This document shows positions 25,587 to 39,541 of a stretch of DNA of 64,000 nucleotides, in pieces. The position numbers were made by a program, and so were the translations under genes. Origin of the DNA: Plasmodium brasilianum (Eukaryota > Apicomplexa > Aconoidasida > Haemosporida > Plasmodiidae); the NCBI RefSeq assembly GCF_023973825.1, contig NC_090114.1, positions 1,442,501 through 1,506,500 on the forward strand, given 5' to 3'. The notes below the pieces were generated by a model. It was given only the letters and a program-made list of their open reading frames with translations, had not been told where the DNA came from and made no database searches. The number at the start of each line of letters is the position of its first letter. Positions within the stretch are counted from its first letter, which is position 1.

Positions 25587-28500
25587 AATGAGCTATATTT
25601 TTTTATTGTTATGAAAAATATGAACTCATTAAATATATAAAAATTATACAAAAATATATTAATAAATATTTATATTCAATGACAATAAAGAAAGAAAAAC
25701 AGAAAAACAAGATATATAATTAAAAAATATATATTTATCTTATGAATTCTTTTTGCTTATTTACATGTAAGTTTTTGTATTTTTTTTAGTAATAATATTA
25801 CTTTAATTTATTGTGCAATACTATCTTTTTTTATAAGTTTTTTTTTTTTTTTTACATTATTATGATTTTAAAAGACAATATTACCATATTATATATGTAA
25901 AAAAAATAAATTTTATTTTGATATTTATGAATAATTTAGAGCTGTAATACGTTATGAGATGCAGTGATATATTGGTAAAATATTTTTTATTAGCAATAAT
26001 TTTACTTATAAAATAGTATAACGATTTAATTTTATGCCTTTTTAAAGCTTTTAATATATAAAATATATTACATTTATATTTAACATAAAAATAAATTTGA
26101 AGTTCTAAATTTGTTTATTTCATATAAAGCCAGTAATTTAGTATATATATTTTCTGCATATCTTAAAATGTAAACTTCATAGCACGGTGATACATAGATT
26201 AATATATTTTTATAAACAAAATATTTATAAATATCAATTAATTCCTAAAAATAATTTTAACATCTATAAAGAAATATAATGATTTTTCTACAAAATATAT
26301 GTATTATTATTTTACATAATATTTTGCATAAAATAATATTCCATTGGTGCAACACTTATTTCAAATATATAAAACAATGTATATGAACAACCTTATTATT
26401 TTAAAGTATAATATATTTATTAAATACGTACAAACAAAAAGTTGCACATTAAAAATATAATTCAAATATATTATTATTGTTATTTCATGTAAATTATTGG
26501 AATGATATATTATATTTGTAAAAGAAAAATTTATAAAAATTCATAATTAAAAATGTTAATATAATTATTTGTGTCAAAGAAGAAGCATCATGAAAAAATA
26601 AATATCATATAAAGAAATTAAAACCGGTGTCCTTATAAAGTTACATCTTATTAATTTTAATGTTTATTATTATAAATAAAATATTAATTGAAATTATATT
26701 AAAAATTATTAAATAAATAAATTTTTATTATTTAAAAGTTCAATATTAAAAAAAAAAAAATTTAAATTTAACCATTTATGAAAAAAGTAAATAAAATAAA
26801 AAAAATGCTTATAAAGGAACTTAATATGAACCTACAGAAATTATAATATAAAGATAATTACGAATCAAAAAGTTATGGAAAACATATTTTTGCTTATCAT
26901 TGATTTGTATAAAGTATTGTTAAATATTAATATGTAATACAAAAAATTTAATTTTGTTTAATATATATCATAAGCATTTGTTTTTTTGAACTTTAAATGT
27001 AGTAATTACATTCTTTTACTTTATTTTATATGCCCATTGTTTTTATATAATTATTTTTTTTTTATTTGTGATTTTTCTTTTATTAAATAATTATATTTTA
27101 AATAATATATTCTTTATAAATTTTTTTTTTAAATTTACAAATGTTACACTATCAGATTATATAAGAAATTAAGAATTATGAAAATACTTTTTTAATATAT
27201 AAAAAAATGGCATTTCTAGTGATATTTTTACTAAATAGATTTAAATTTACTAATAATACAAAATGTATTTATTATGATTGGAAAAATATACATAAATATT
27301 GTATGAAATAGTCTTATATGTAATATAAAAAAGATTTTATAATAGAATAAAAAAAGACTTTATTCGTTTAGTTTTTTTACTCATTCACTTGTTATACAAC
27401 TATGCTTTCACAAAATACATTATGCATATGAATTAAAAACTAATTCTCAATATATAAGAAATGAAATTAATAAGAAAAAAAGTATCACTACAATATAATT
27501 GTTAATAATTGTAAGAGAACTATATTTTTTCTGTAATGTTATTATTATATAATATATATTTCATTTGCATTTTTCTTTTTTATTTTTACCTTTTTAAAAT
27601 AAAGATAACGAAAATACTACAATTTGCAAAAAAAAACTGTTCTTCAATTTTGATTAATATGTGAACATTTGTGTATATAAAGGGCGCTATAACATTATAA
27701 GTAACTTTTTATTATGATTTATTATTACGATATGGTGAGTTTTTACAAGAATTGATATTTTTAGAATAGTACATAATTGTTAATATAAATATGAAAAAGA
27801 TACATCGTTAATATATATGTTCAATAGTTTGTGAATATTACATGTATTAGTTATAAATATATCAACGATTTAGGTTTTTTATATAGGTGTTCGTTATTGA
27901 GTTATTTTAAAATATTTATATTAACCCTATAACTATATAATCTTACTTCCATTCTTAATAGTAATTATTGTGAATATATTTTGAGTATAAAAATTTCAAT
28001 ATAGTTTCTGTCGTAAAATATACAATTACTAGTTATTAAAAGAGAATTCTAATTAATTATATAAATTTGAATAATTATAAGTATTTATGTGCATAAAGTT
28101 ATTAGAATCATAATTTAAAAAAAAAAATAGTTTATTTATTTTTTACGTAATAACAATTAAACCTCTCTTATATAGAATACTATATACTACGTAATAAGCA
28201 TAAGAAAATTGAAGGTCTCTTTTTATTTTATATATGTAATAATTTTTTAGATCATTGATATAATAAAATATTACTATTTTTTTTTGTTCTTCTTATTATA
28301 TTAATATTTCTTCTAAATATATATAATTAATTAAAAATAAAATAAAAACTATGTTAACAAATTTGAAAATGTTCATTTAGAAATTGTGTCTTAATTTAAA
28401 TAAAAATATAATTTTCAAAATTAATTTTACAATAATAACAAATTAGTACTTTCTGTCCTTTAAAGCATATATTATTATTTAATAGATTAAGCAGTATTTT

Positions 28501-29151
28501 ATACGTTAGATCATTTAAATATATTATGGAAATGAAAGGATATATATAGTATATGTAGAAAATAAAGGAATACTATAAATGTTAGAGCAGAAAAAGTTGT
28601 ATAAAATATTATTATTTTTTTATATTATTACCATTAGCATATTATTGCAATAATATTTTTTTAAAATATAATATTTATAAAATTTGAATTATTAATGGAA
28701 AAAAAGGATTAAATTAGATATCGCATCCTAGACGTATATAATAATGCTTAATACATATTCTATATTTTGTATTTTTTGAATATTTATAAATATTAAGATA
28801 TTCATTTATCTTTTATATTATGAAATACAATAAAAATAAAATTATTTAATTTCTGTATTATATTAAAAAGTTAAATTGTATATTTTGAGTATTTATGAAT
28901 AAATACAAATTTTATTAAAATTAACTTTTTATACATAACATTAAAATAAAAATTATATAATATATTTTTAATGTTTCTATTCTTTATATCTATTGAATAC
29001 AACATTTTAATTATATATATGTTATATTATGTTTTTATAACTAAATAAAAAATTAATACAAAAAATATATTATTATTTATAATTAAAAAAATATTATCAT
29101 ATTGTCGTATCATTTCTTATAGAATATAGTACAATTATAAAATTATATATC
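25587..29151. other. Intergenic; PIR 3' flank duplicate, fam 5' flank
   Basis: The first kilobase or so aligns by eye with the sequence after the PIR gene at 39.5 kb. Both have ATATTGGTAAAATAT (25967 and 39909) and AAAATGTTAATA.AATTATTT (26550 and 40500), at nearly identical distances from the stop. The last 400 bp carries a copy of the fam upstream box (ATATTCTATATTTTGT near 28756). No gene seen. Confidence 0.6.
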
Positions 29152-30022
29152 ATGGAACATAAAATTAAGTCCATCTATTTTATGAAAATTGGATTGCTTA
29201 TCCTTTTAACTTGGATATATCATTTTTACAATGAAGAGGTATGATATTATTATTTAAAAACTTTTGTGTTTTTTATTTAACAGGTTTTTATTTTCATCAA
29301 CTCGAATTTCGAGAAAGTGGTTATTTAATCGATAAAATAATAAATATTTTCTATTTTATTAGAGCACATTTCATATATTGTATGGACAGAAAAAATATGA
29401 TATAAAATTATATTTAAGTAATTTTAGAATATTAAGAGGATGTGATGAAAAAAATAATTCAAATAATGTAGAGCCAGAACAACAGATACATAAAGATAAA
29501 GAGAATGATGGAAAAGCTATGTCCAACAACAGAAGGAAAAACGAACAAACAAACATACAATCAAGGAGAAGTTCATTATATGAAGAATTCAATAAAAAAT
29601 ATAAAGTGCAAAAGAAGTTAATATATGGGAAAAAAAAATTATCTCGTTTTGAAAGAAAATTTTTCAAGCAACTTGATTACATAGATTTTATTATAAAAAA
29701 AAAACCGTTATTAAGAAATAAGGCATACCGAAAATTAGTGTGTAAAAAGTTTGGACACAAAATGTTTTTACTTACTTTAGTACTCTCATTCGTGTTATTA
29801 GCATCATTAGGAGGTACAATTGGTGGTTTTTTTGGTAATAGTAAAAATTTTCTTGGTATTTATTCTGGTAGTGATGGCAACAATATTATATCTTTAATAC
29901 CTGAATATACAATATCATTTCTTGTGTTTTTGGGTACATTAATTGTCATATTGATAATATATTTAGCTTTTACTTATATGAAGTTTAGAAAACATAAAAG
30001 AATTTTGAAAACTAAATGTTAG
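29152..30022 (+). CDS. Exported two-TM protein, fam-l-like
   Basis: Exons 29152-29238 and 29363-30022 (intron 124 bp, phase 0), 248 residues. Exon 1 encodes MEHKIKSIYF then a hydrophobic run ending LLILLTWIYHFYNEE. The position of the export motif reads NFRILRG, so the residue-5 Glu of RxLxE is missing. The middle is polar and basic. FERKFFKQLDYIDFI (about 125-139) matches the 5.7-kb gene and the fam-l block. Membrane spans lie near 163-185 and 213-234, separated by a Gly-rich stretch; the tail FRKHKRILKTKC is basic. AATAAA at 30104-30109 and GCATAATTGCC just after it follow the stop at the usual distance. It is followed 1.87 kb downstream by a fam-m-like copy, forming a typical doublet. No disruption seen. 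Confidence 0.83.
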
Positions 30023-30103
30023 AATTGATAAAAAAATGTTATTATTTATATAGAGTGCCTAGTAATATGAATAAAAATATGTATTATAATTAGTTATATG
30101 TTC

Positions 30104-30125
30104 AATAAAGATATGCATAATTGCC
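30104..30125 (+). terminator. Putative poly(A) region with AATAAA and CATAATTGC
   Basis: AATAAA at 30104-30109 followed by GCATAATTGCC. The same pair occurs about 80-95 bp after the stops of other fam genes (for example 58140-58160). Likely part of the 3' UTR or cleavage region; inferred from conservation and position only. Confidence 0.45.
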
Positions 30126-31014
30126 TAAATTACATGAATGTACATATGCTAGCTAGAACTTTTGGTACTCAAAAGTAAATAGATGCTTTATTAGTATATT
30201 TGTTATTTTGAATGTATTGGTGCTACACAATATGTTTTTAGAGTCTTTCTTCTGTTATATTAAGTATTACAGTGTGATATTTATATTTATGTATTAAAAT
30301 AGATACTGATGAATGGTATATGTATGTGAGATAAAATTAATATATTATGGAATAATCATGGAATTTTATTGATGTATGATAATTTGTGCTTGAAATAAAA
30401 CTTGTTCGTTTCAATTTTTTATGTTGCTCTAGTACAAATTTATTATTTTTTTAAATAACTTTAATAAGATCATTGTTAGTTTTGAAATAAGGATAAATGT
30501 ATATATTCTTTATTTAATAGAATGAAGTGAAGATATGTTGTTGCATTAATGTATATATATATATTTATTTCTTACATATAAGCATAAAATTTATTCTATA
30601 AAATACGTTTTATAACAAACACAAAATTATAATATTTATTGTAAATATATTTTTAATAAATGATTAGTTCTATATGTTTTAAAAGATAAAATATTAATAT
30701 ATCATAAAACAATATCTTTATTAAATACTGGTTTTATGTAACTTTAATAATTTCAGACTTCTAAATCTTCACAATTAAATGAAGAGTTAAAAACATTTTT
30801 TAACTGATTGTTGTGTCCATGGGTGTTTTTATTTCATTTTTTCAAAATTACTTAAATATGTATTATAAAAAATATTTATAAATAAACATACTATAAATTG
30901 TTTTTATAACTTATGATAATAAAGAACGGAAACAAAGAATTAATTTTTATTAATTATTGTTGCATATGTTAAAATTCTTTTTTATTTTTTTATTTTTTTT
31001 ATATTACTAAAAGA

Positions 31015-31045
<31 letters not shown>

Positions 31046-31477
31046 AATAAAAAGAAATTATTTCCTTAAATATAAAGAAGCTTAACTTGTTATTTTAGTA
31101 TAAATTATGTATAATTAAAAATTTTTAAATTAAAAAATTATATTATAAAAATAAAGGAACCGTGACTATTTATCCTTGAAATATATTTTTTTTTAAGTTT
31201 CTACATCATACATATTTTATTTTTAAATTATAATATGGACAATAAAATTTTAAATACATTTATGTATTAACTAATGAAAGTGGTATAAATTTTATATACT
31301 AAAATTTGTAAGGAATGCAGTTTTCTTTATTTATTATTACTATTATTAAAATTATTAATATGTTTTATGCATAAACATTTTTCCAAAATATTATGCTTAT
31401 AAAATTAGTTTAATTAATAGAAAAAAATTATTAAAATAGATAATAATTTACTTTTTCTATAGAAGAAAGAATTATTT

Positions 31478-31551
31478 ATATTCTCTATATTCTATATTGT
31501 GCAAATACTAAATATATTTAAATATTAAGAAATCATATAATTTTTTTTTAC
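31478..31551 (+). promoter_or_regulatory. Conserved upstream box of fam copies
   Basis: TATTCTCTATATTCTATATT then TTAAGAAATCATATAATTTT and a T-run, about 415 bp before the ATG at 31892. This is the clearest copy of the block shared with 12027, 16346, 41681, 53369 and 56648. Promoter or 5' UTR role is a guess. Confidence 0.45.
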
Positions 31552-31891
31552 TTTAAAAATATATAATAAAAAAATTATTTTATTACTTTGCTATATTAAA
31601 TAGTAATTTATACATTTCTAATATGTATAAATGAATACAAATTATATTATTTTAATTAACATTACATTTATAAAAATAACATTAAAATAATAATTATATA
31701 ATTTAGTTTTAAAGCTACTTCTCTTTGTTTATATAGCAAAAAATATTATAGCTATATGAACTTTACTATGTATTTACAAAAAAATAGAAAAGAAATTAAA
31801 TGAATAATTACGTACCTTTAACATAAAAAAGATACTACATTATTGTTAATTTTTCTTTACTGAACATATTACAAAATTAAATTTCTATATG

Positions 31892-32788
31892 ATGGAACAA
31901 AAAATTATGTTTCTCCTATTTTTTAAAATTTCTGGGTTTATTTTTTTTTTATCTTGTATAAGTCATTTTAACAATGAAGCTGTATGATAATGTTATATAG
32001 ATATATCTTCACTTTTCATAATTTTTACGTGCTATTTTTATTATTACTGCTCTTCAGAATTACTTTATATCATATATTAAATAATATATATTTAAGTTCT
32101 TTTTTTTAGAGTACGTTTATCAAATATTTAGGTGAGAACTATAATAATAGTAGCAAAATAGATAAAAAAAAATTATAGATTATTGGCAAAATATAAAAAG
32201 TATAAGAATTACAACGATGTAGGTTTAAATGAAAATATACAAAATAAATGAGAGCACCAAGAAAAAAATATATATAATAATAAAAAATTGGGAAAGGGAA
32301 AGACCAAACAGTCTAATATAAGTTTATTAAATAAGGCACAATACTACACAGAATATATAGATTACAATAATGTAATGTTTGATGGAAAACATTTTCATTT
32401 TAAAAAAAAATGGATAAAAAAAAAAGATTATGATGATTATGTCGAAAAAAAAAGAAGAATTTGTGATATATCTTTAAAAAAATTAAAATTTAGAAATTAT
32501 GGTTATGTCGTTGCTATATTTATTATTATTTCCTTCTTTGGAATAGGAATACCAGTGTTATCAGTGATGAACTCTTTAGATACAGTATTGACATCTATTA
32601 CTGAGTTTCCGTTATTTAAATATTTTGAACAAGGTATATGTGGATTGTCAGAATCACAAAAATATTGTCTTTTAGGAATAACGTTAAGTACAATTATCAT
32701 TACTTTATCGATTATAGTTGTAAAGGCAATTTGTAAGATCTTAATAAATAATGAAAAATATATAAAATTTAGGTTAATGAATGACTAA
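31892..32788 (+). pseudogene. fam-m-like gene, frameshifted
   Basis: Exon 1 (31892-31981) is intact and encodes MEQKIMFLLFFKIS... with a hydrophobic run. Exon 2 starts at 32110 with STFIKYLGENYN. A run of nine A (32164-32172) shifts the frame, giving TAG at 32176; the original frame (YRLLAKYKKYKN) continues one base over. That frame meets TGA at 32249-32251. After it, the frame is open to the end and contains every hallmark of the fam-m-like type: SLLNKAQYYTEYIDYNN, MFDGKHFHFKKKWIKKKDY, RRICDISLKKLKF, two hydrophobic spans, and a KILINNEKYIKFRL tail. Two lesions close together make it a recent pseudogene, unless the A-run length and the TGA are assembly errors. Follows the fam-l-like gene at 29152. 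Confidence 0.8.
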
Positions 32789-35700
32789 TATGAATAATAA
32801 AAGGCATATATACTTCTGCAAGGAATTCTTTAATATGAATTATTAGCTATAATATTTTTAATGATAAACTTAATAAGAATATATATTATGTGTAAAATAT
32901 TATAAATATACATGTGTATAATTAATATATTCTATAGAAAACAATAAAACATTATATTCTTTTTTTTTTTTTTTTGGTGTATTGAACATTCTAATATTTC
33001 TAAATTTATGTTTCAAGTTATATTCTTAAGTAATTAAATATTATATAATAAATATACGTTTATATATATATATATACATTTTTATGAAAAATATATATTT
33101 GTGCTTTAAAATGATTATATAATAACATAGTTCACACTATTATACAGAAATATGATAACTTAAATTTTTAATGAAATATTATACGTTATATATTATAACA
33201 TGTTGTAATCTAATATTATTATTTGTTCATTTATTAAATGTATTATTTTTTAATTAAAAAAAAGTGTGTTCTCTATTGTATTTAGTGAAACAATGTGCAT
33301 ATATTTCGTTTCATCCATATGTATACATGTATTTTTTTTAATTTGCAAAAAAAAAAAATTTTTATATGGAAGATATATTTTACGTGAAATGTATCTTATC
33401 ACATAAATATTGGAATCATATTTTATACATATATTCAGTTCTTTTTTCATTGTATAAATATGAAATTATAAATATATAATGAATTAATATACATTTCACC
33501 TATGGATTAATTATAATTGCTTAATAACTTGAGTATTCGGAATCATTACATTCTATAAAGTTTTTAAATCAACTGTTATATTATATTTGTACCTAATTCT
33601 AGTGTTTACACAATACTTCACAAATTATTTGTATATGTATTTATTGAAAATTTATATATTTTATTTATTTTTTATATTTTTAATACGTTGTATTATTGGA
33701 TAATAATTAAGAAAATACTAATAGATAATCTGTTGGATTTCTTTCTAAATATCACTTATTAGGGATTAAATAATGGAAAGTTTATATATCATTTCTAAAT
33801 GTGGTATATTCAATTAATTTTGTATTTCGTCAATAATTACGTTGGATATAATTAATAATTTAATTATTAATATTTGACACAATTATAAAATTGAAAAAAA
33901 CAAAAGATTTATTTTATTAGTAATATATATTAGTTTTTTTTTTTTTGTAATGTTATTTTAAAAAACAAAATTTTTTTTAATAAGTTTTTGGGTTGTATAA
34001 CTTTTTGACATTACTATGATAGTGGTTGGGAACTTATTTTAATATGTAGCAATAAAATATATTAGATTATACTAATTACGATAATTATTTAATTGTTATT
34101 TTGAATTCAATTATTTATAAGATGTTTTAATTTTTTAAGAATTTTTATGAATATACAAAATTCGTATATTACTTAATAACCTATATTCAATAAGTTGGCT
34201 AATTAATAGCTACCTTGAGATAATTTCCTTATGTTACTTTTAATTTTGTTTATTATATAGTGTATTATTTCCTAATTTTGTTATAATAATATGAAAATAT
34301 ATTTTAAATGTAACTAGTATTTGGATAAATATTTAAAGAAATATTTATGGATGTCTATTATTAGCTCAATATTTCTTGTAAAGTATTTAAAAGAAAAATA
34401 TGTTGTATTACATATTATTTAAAAAAAGAAAAATTAATTGATTTTATACACTGGTAATAAATTTTATGATTTATGCCTATATATAATATATCAGTACAAA
34501 ATATATTATTTCCAGAGATCTAATAATTATAATATGGGAGCTTTATTATTCTGATTAAATTGTGTAAAAATATATATTAAACATCTAATGATGAACTAAA
34601 AATTGTGCAATATGTAACAAAATAAGATAGAAAATATATTTTTTAATATAGAATTAGTATAAATATGTGAATAAGATATTTTTATTAGTAGGTTTTATAT
34701 CCCTAAGTTTTAATGTCATTTTTTTCTTTTATCTCTTCATATGATCAAAAGGATGTGATCATAATTTTATGGATGCTTTTATAGAATTATCTTGTAGAAT
34801 TTTAACAGTAAATATTGTATTTGATTATTTTCAACATACAAATGTATATAGGAAAGAAGTTTATACAGACAAGAAATATATTTAATATTGAGAAAGGAAA
34901 TATCTTATATGGTAAATATATTTCTGTAATAAATTTCACTTTTTTCGTTAATAAAATGTTTAAATGAAAAACATTTTAGCATTTAAGTAATACATAAATA
35001 AGTTTTTCTATTTATATATTTTTTAAAACAATATTCCACAACAATACATTCGTACATTATAATTATATATTAAATATAAATATTATTTTTAAGGCTACAT
35101 ATAAATGCTTTATACTAATTAAGAATATATATGTATGCTCAAACTAAACGTAAGTTCATCATAATAAAAATGTATTACTCTTTTTCTAATATATATTATT
35201 TGTAAAAAAATTAAATCATCAGTAATAATATATTATATATGGACAAATTTCATCAAATCTTTTGAAAATATATAAAATTTTTGGAACTTTTAAACTTACG
35301 CCGTTCAATTGATATATTATAACTTATTAAATAAAATACGTAATTTGATTATTAAATCTAAAAAATTATGTTTTAGAAATAATCCAAAATAGTGGAACAA
35401 ACATTCAATAAAGAAATTTTTTTTTTATCATTGTCCCCCGGAGCTTATTCGGACTTGAAGCGCACAAGACATTGTATAAAGAAAAGATTTTATAATTCAT
35501 ATATTAATAAATTATTTAATTTGGAGGGGATAAATTATTTAAGTATAACATATTTTACTTAATAAAATATATATAAATGAATATTATAAAAACTAATATA
35601 TATGTAATAATAATTAGATTACGTGTACGATTAATGATTAATAGTAGTATAAATTATGTAATAAGTTATAAATTTCATATAACCTACAAAAAATATTCTA

Positions 35701-37650
35701 AATTAATACGTGAAAAACATTTTAAAACATAATTTAAGTAAAATATGTAACAATCAAAATATATAAAATATTGTATTAACAGTATGTTATGTTAAATATA
35801 TTATTAGTCTATTCTGTACAATATTACGAATAACTTTAATAAGGAGATTAATCAGCACAATTGTTGAGGCCTCTGCTTAAATTAAATATTCAAACTAAAT
35901 AAATAAAAAAAACTAAAATTAAAAGATATTTCATTTTAAAAAAATATGTAAAATTATTATTTTTTTTTTTTTTAAGGCATAATATTATAATAAAAATTAT
36001 ATATTTTTGTTTATTACGATCTCGTTAAAAAAGAAAAATGATTTTATATATATTTATACTATGAAGGAAATCAATAATAAATAAATATACAAAAAAAAAA
36101 AAAGAAAAACATTACATTTTAGAAGTAAAACAAAGCTTAATGTATGTATCAATGAAATGAGAGTAGACATAAATTAAAATAAAATAAAATAAAATAAATT
36201 ATTTCATTTAATTTTCGAATATATCACAATAAAAAGAAAACTGATTTGTATAAATATTATCTGTATTGTTTTTTTTTTTTTTTTTATTTTCATATGTTAT
36301 ATTCGTATTGAATCCCATATTATCATTATGATAAAATTGTTATATTTTAAAAGAAAGCATTTTTAAAATTCTCTATTGCAAAAATACACATTCGAAAAAG
36401 TAAAAAAATATTCATTACTATTTTCTCAAAAATTATTTATAAAATAAATCATATTTTAGTACATTAATCATTAAAAATAAAAAAAGGAATAGGAAATTTT
36501 AAAGAAAATCTGTGAATTATGTAACATTGTGATGTTACTTGTCATTATTAATTTAGTATCTGTGAAAAATTAAATAGATATAGTAAAAGAAATTTTTCAT
36601 ATTTAACTAGCAGTATTCTGGTTAATTTAATTTTTTATTCTGTTACATTTAAAATAATAATTTTATTATACTGAAAAAACAAGTATATTTTTATCCTTAT
36701 ACTTAAGAAAATTAACGTATTATATATTTTCTTAAAAATTTACTTAAAATTAATTTATCACACTCCTTTATTTATATGTAAAACATTGATGCGTAAGGAA
36801 AAATATACAATGGAAACGGTTATACGGAATAAAAAATAAAAACGTGAATTATAATTTAACATGTACATTAACAAAGGCCAAGAATATGTAGTTGGTTACA
36901 TAGAACACGTAAAAATAAATGAATTATAATTAAAATAAATAAATAGATATTTTTTATTATGTTAAAAATAATTTTTGTTTTTTTGGTTTCATCTCTACTT
37001 TTCTGTAATATTATACTCTCATTTTCATATTTTGATTTTTTTAATATGCATATGTTTAATGACGATACTGTATTTATGTACGTATTATTGTAATACCTGT
37101 ACTATAATAAGCGATATAACTTTAATGGATTTATTTTATTAATAATATTGAAATAATTACTTCGTCAAAAGGAAAATATTGTGATTTCATTAGGTAATTA
37201 TAGTGATCCATAAAAATATATTTAAAAGTATAAAATTGCTTGAACAAAAATAAATAATTATCCATTAAGTTTTTATATTAAAACAATTATTTTGTATTAA
37301 AGTGAATATATTAATACTGGTTTAATATATATATTATGGGGTTTTTCTATAGCAGATATTAGTATTTTTTCACTATTTACTATTATAGTGTCAACGCTAA
37401 ATTTACTTAGGATAAAATTAATTATAATAATGTAATAAAAACGATACAATTACAATTTATGCTATGAAATAAATTAGGTGACATTTTTAATTAAGAAACA
37501 TTTTAATTAGTATAAATGCTAAAATATAAAAACATACTCAAAATGCTTAATTTTTAAATATGTTGTCATAATTTATACATATATTATTATATATGTATAG
37601 TTTTTATTTTTTTTTCTAGAACATCGTAAAGTTGAAAGGAAATTATAGAA
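32789..37650. other. Long intergenic region
   Basis: Nearly 5 kb without a supported gene. Notable items are a small GC-rich patch inside a 56-codon ORF at 35392-35562 (see findings), an 8-bp inverted repeat (TATGATCA/TGATCATA, 34740-34763), and an (AAAAT)n run near 36172-36197. The final several hundred bases are the PIR 5' flank. Confidence 0.5.
36172..36197. repeat. (AAAAT)n short tandem repeat
   Basis: About five copies of a 5-nt AAAAT unit in otherwise irregular A/T sequence. Confidence 0.8.
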
Positions 37651-39541
37651 ATGGAACAATTAAATTATGTATATTCTAATTATTCATAAAAATAATAATA
37701 TATTACCCTTAATTTATGTATTATTTCTAATGTGGAAGATTACGAAAATATTCACAATTTATAAAGAGCATTTCACTATTTGCTAATTTTTTTTTTTATC
37801 ATTCAATTTTCAGGAAGAAATTTTACAACAGTTACCTTCAAATAAAATATATAAGGAATTTAAATCGGAGAAAAACGTAGGTAATAACCTTAATTGCAAT
37901 AGATTCGATTTAGTAAAAACTAAATACAAAGATAATTGTATTAATCTTTGTAAAAAAGTTGCAAGAAATTTAAAAAATATACCCAAAGAGGATGAGGTAT
38001 GGAACTATAGTCACCGTTGTTTACATTATAAATACTGGGTATATGAAGAATTAAGGAAATTATTTGAAGAAAGTTCATCATATATAGATGTCAACTCAGT
38101 TGTCAGTGAATTTCGTAATCTCCAAACTTCCATTACCGAAGATTATAGGATACTAAATTGTAGTTATAATTTCGATGACAATATTTTAAAAGGATTGAAT
38201 GATAAAAAAAATAAGAGATATTTATATGAATATTTTGCAAATTATGAGAGTATTAAAAGTAAAGATTTTTGTATTTCTGTGAAAGTTGACATATATAAAA
38301 AGTATCTCAATTCTATTAAAGATTTATATAATGAAAAAAAGAATGAGTGTTGTGAAAAAAACATATTGAAGTGCCCTAACTATTTTCTGAATTGTGGAGA
38401 TGAGTTTGATCCAAGTAAGCTCTTAGCTGAATTAGATTCTAATGAAAAAGTAGGTTGTAATGGATTAAAAAATATTACATATGAAACTACTAAAAAAAAA
38501 CCTGATTCTATGGAGTTCGATCAAGATTTTATAAATTCATTTTATTTCACTGGATGTCGTATTCCTAGTAATGAGAGATCTTCTACAAATAATGAAGGTA
38601 TGCCCTGTAATTTATTCCGAGCAAATGTTAATGTAAGAAGTGGTGTAATTGGAGATGGTGGAAATACTGAAGAAGATGTCTCTAATAGCTCATCTAAGGA
38701 AGTACAGGTGATAATATCTAGTACATATTCGGAAATGTCTGAATCTCAAAAAAGTACGAACCAGTTGCGCGTAAGTGGTCCAGTAAAAAAAAATAATATG
38801 TCACCTGAAGAAAAGACAGACGATAGTATTAGATGGTATTTTGGAAAAGGAACACTCACTTGTCAATCTAACGCTTCGGAGAATGATGACTACGGACTGT
38901 GTGAATATATGGAAGAGTTGGTTGAAGAAGGCTTTTTTATAAGAGAAGAAGACACTGGTGGTTATAAATTTAAAAAAGGAAAAAATTGGAACCCAAAATA
39001 CTTAGTAAATATAGCTAAAACTAAAAGGAGATTGAAATCAAGCTCATCAAGTTTTAGAGATTTAGGTAATTCCCAAATTATAATGATCAAAAAAGACATG
39101 CAAACTTATAGTCAGATTCCAAATAGACAAATATATTCTGGAAATTATGTAGAATATAATATATTAAGGAATGTTTTCGTCCGTATTTCGATTGTAGTTT
39201 CATTAGTAATGGGATTCATATTTATTTTTTTCCTTTATCTTAAGGTAATAATCAAAAAAAAAAATTATTACAATTAATACGTTATAAGTTACAATTCATA
39301 ATGCACTTTTGTTAAATTTTTATTATCTTAAAATAATTATATTTTATAAGTTTTACTTTTTTTATTTTTTTATTAGTTTACTCCATTTGGATCATGTTTA
39401 GGTAAAATTAAAAAAAGGAAAAAAAGATATAGGACTAATTTCACTGTATTAAATCAGGAAAGATTACAAAAGAGATTCATAAAACGTACTTATAGGAATT
39501 CTAGTAGGAGGAGATTTAGTGTAGTAAATGTAGAACGATGA
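37651..39541 (+). CDS. PIR: PIR family protein
   Basis: Three exons: 37651-37668 (likely MEQLNY), 37814-39244 and 39377-39541; about 537 residues. Exon 2 opens EEILQQLPSNKIYKEF and carries the cysteine-patterned PIR ectodomain (NLNCNRFD, NCINLCKKV, SHRCLHYKYWVYEEL, NECCEKNILKCPNYFLNCG). Next come a low-complexity Ser/Asn linker and the conserved pre-membrane domain (DDSIRWYFGKGTLTCQS, DDYGLCEYMEELVEEGFF). One membrane span follows (VRISIVVSLVMGFIFIFFLYL, near 462-482). The donor AAG|GTAATA and acceptor TATTAG join it to a basic 54-residue tail (TPFGSCLGKIKKRKKRY). PIR proteins are variant antigens of infected cells; specific role unknown. All exons are open. Exon 1 is the least certain because it is only six codons; exons 2 and 3 are firm. 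Confidence 0.88.

Larger units (their letters stand above)
30023..31891. other. Intergenic within a fam doublet
   Basis: Holds the 3' flank of the upstream gene and, at 31478-31551, the conserved upstream box of the next copy. An (AT)n run lies near 31020-31045. Nothing else supported. Confidence 0.6.
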
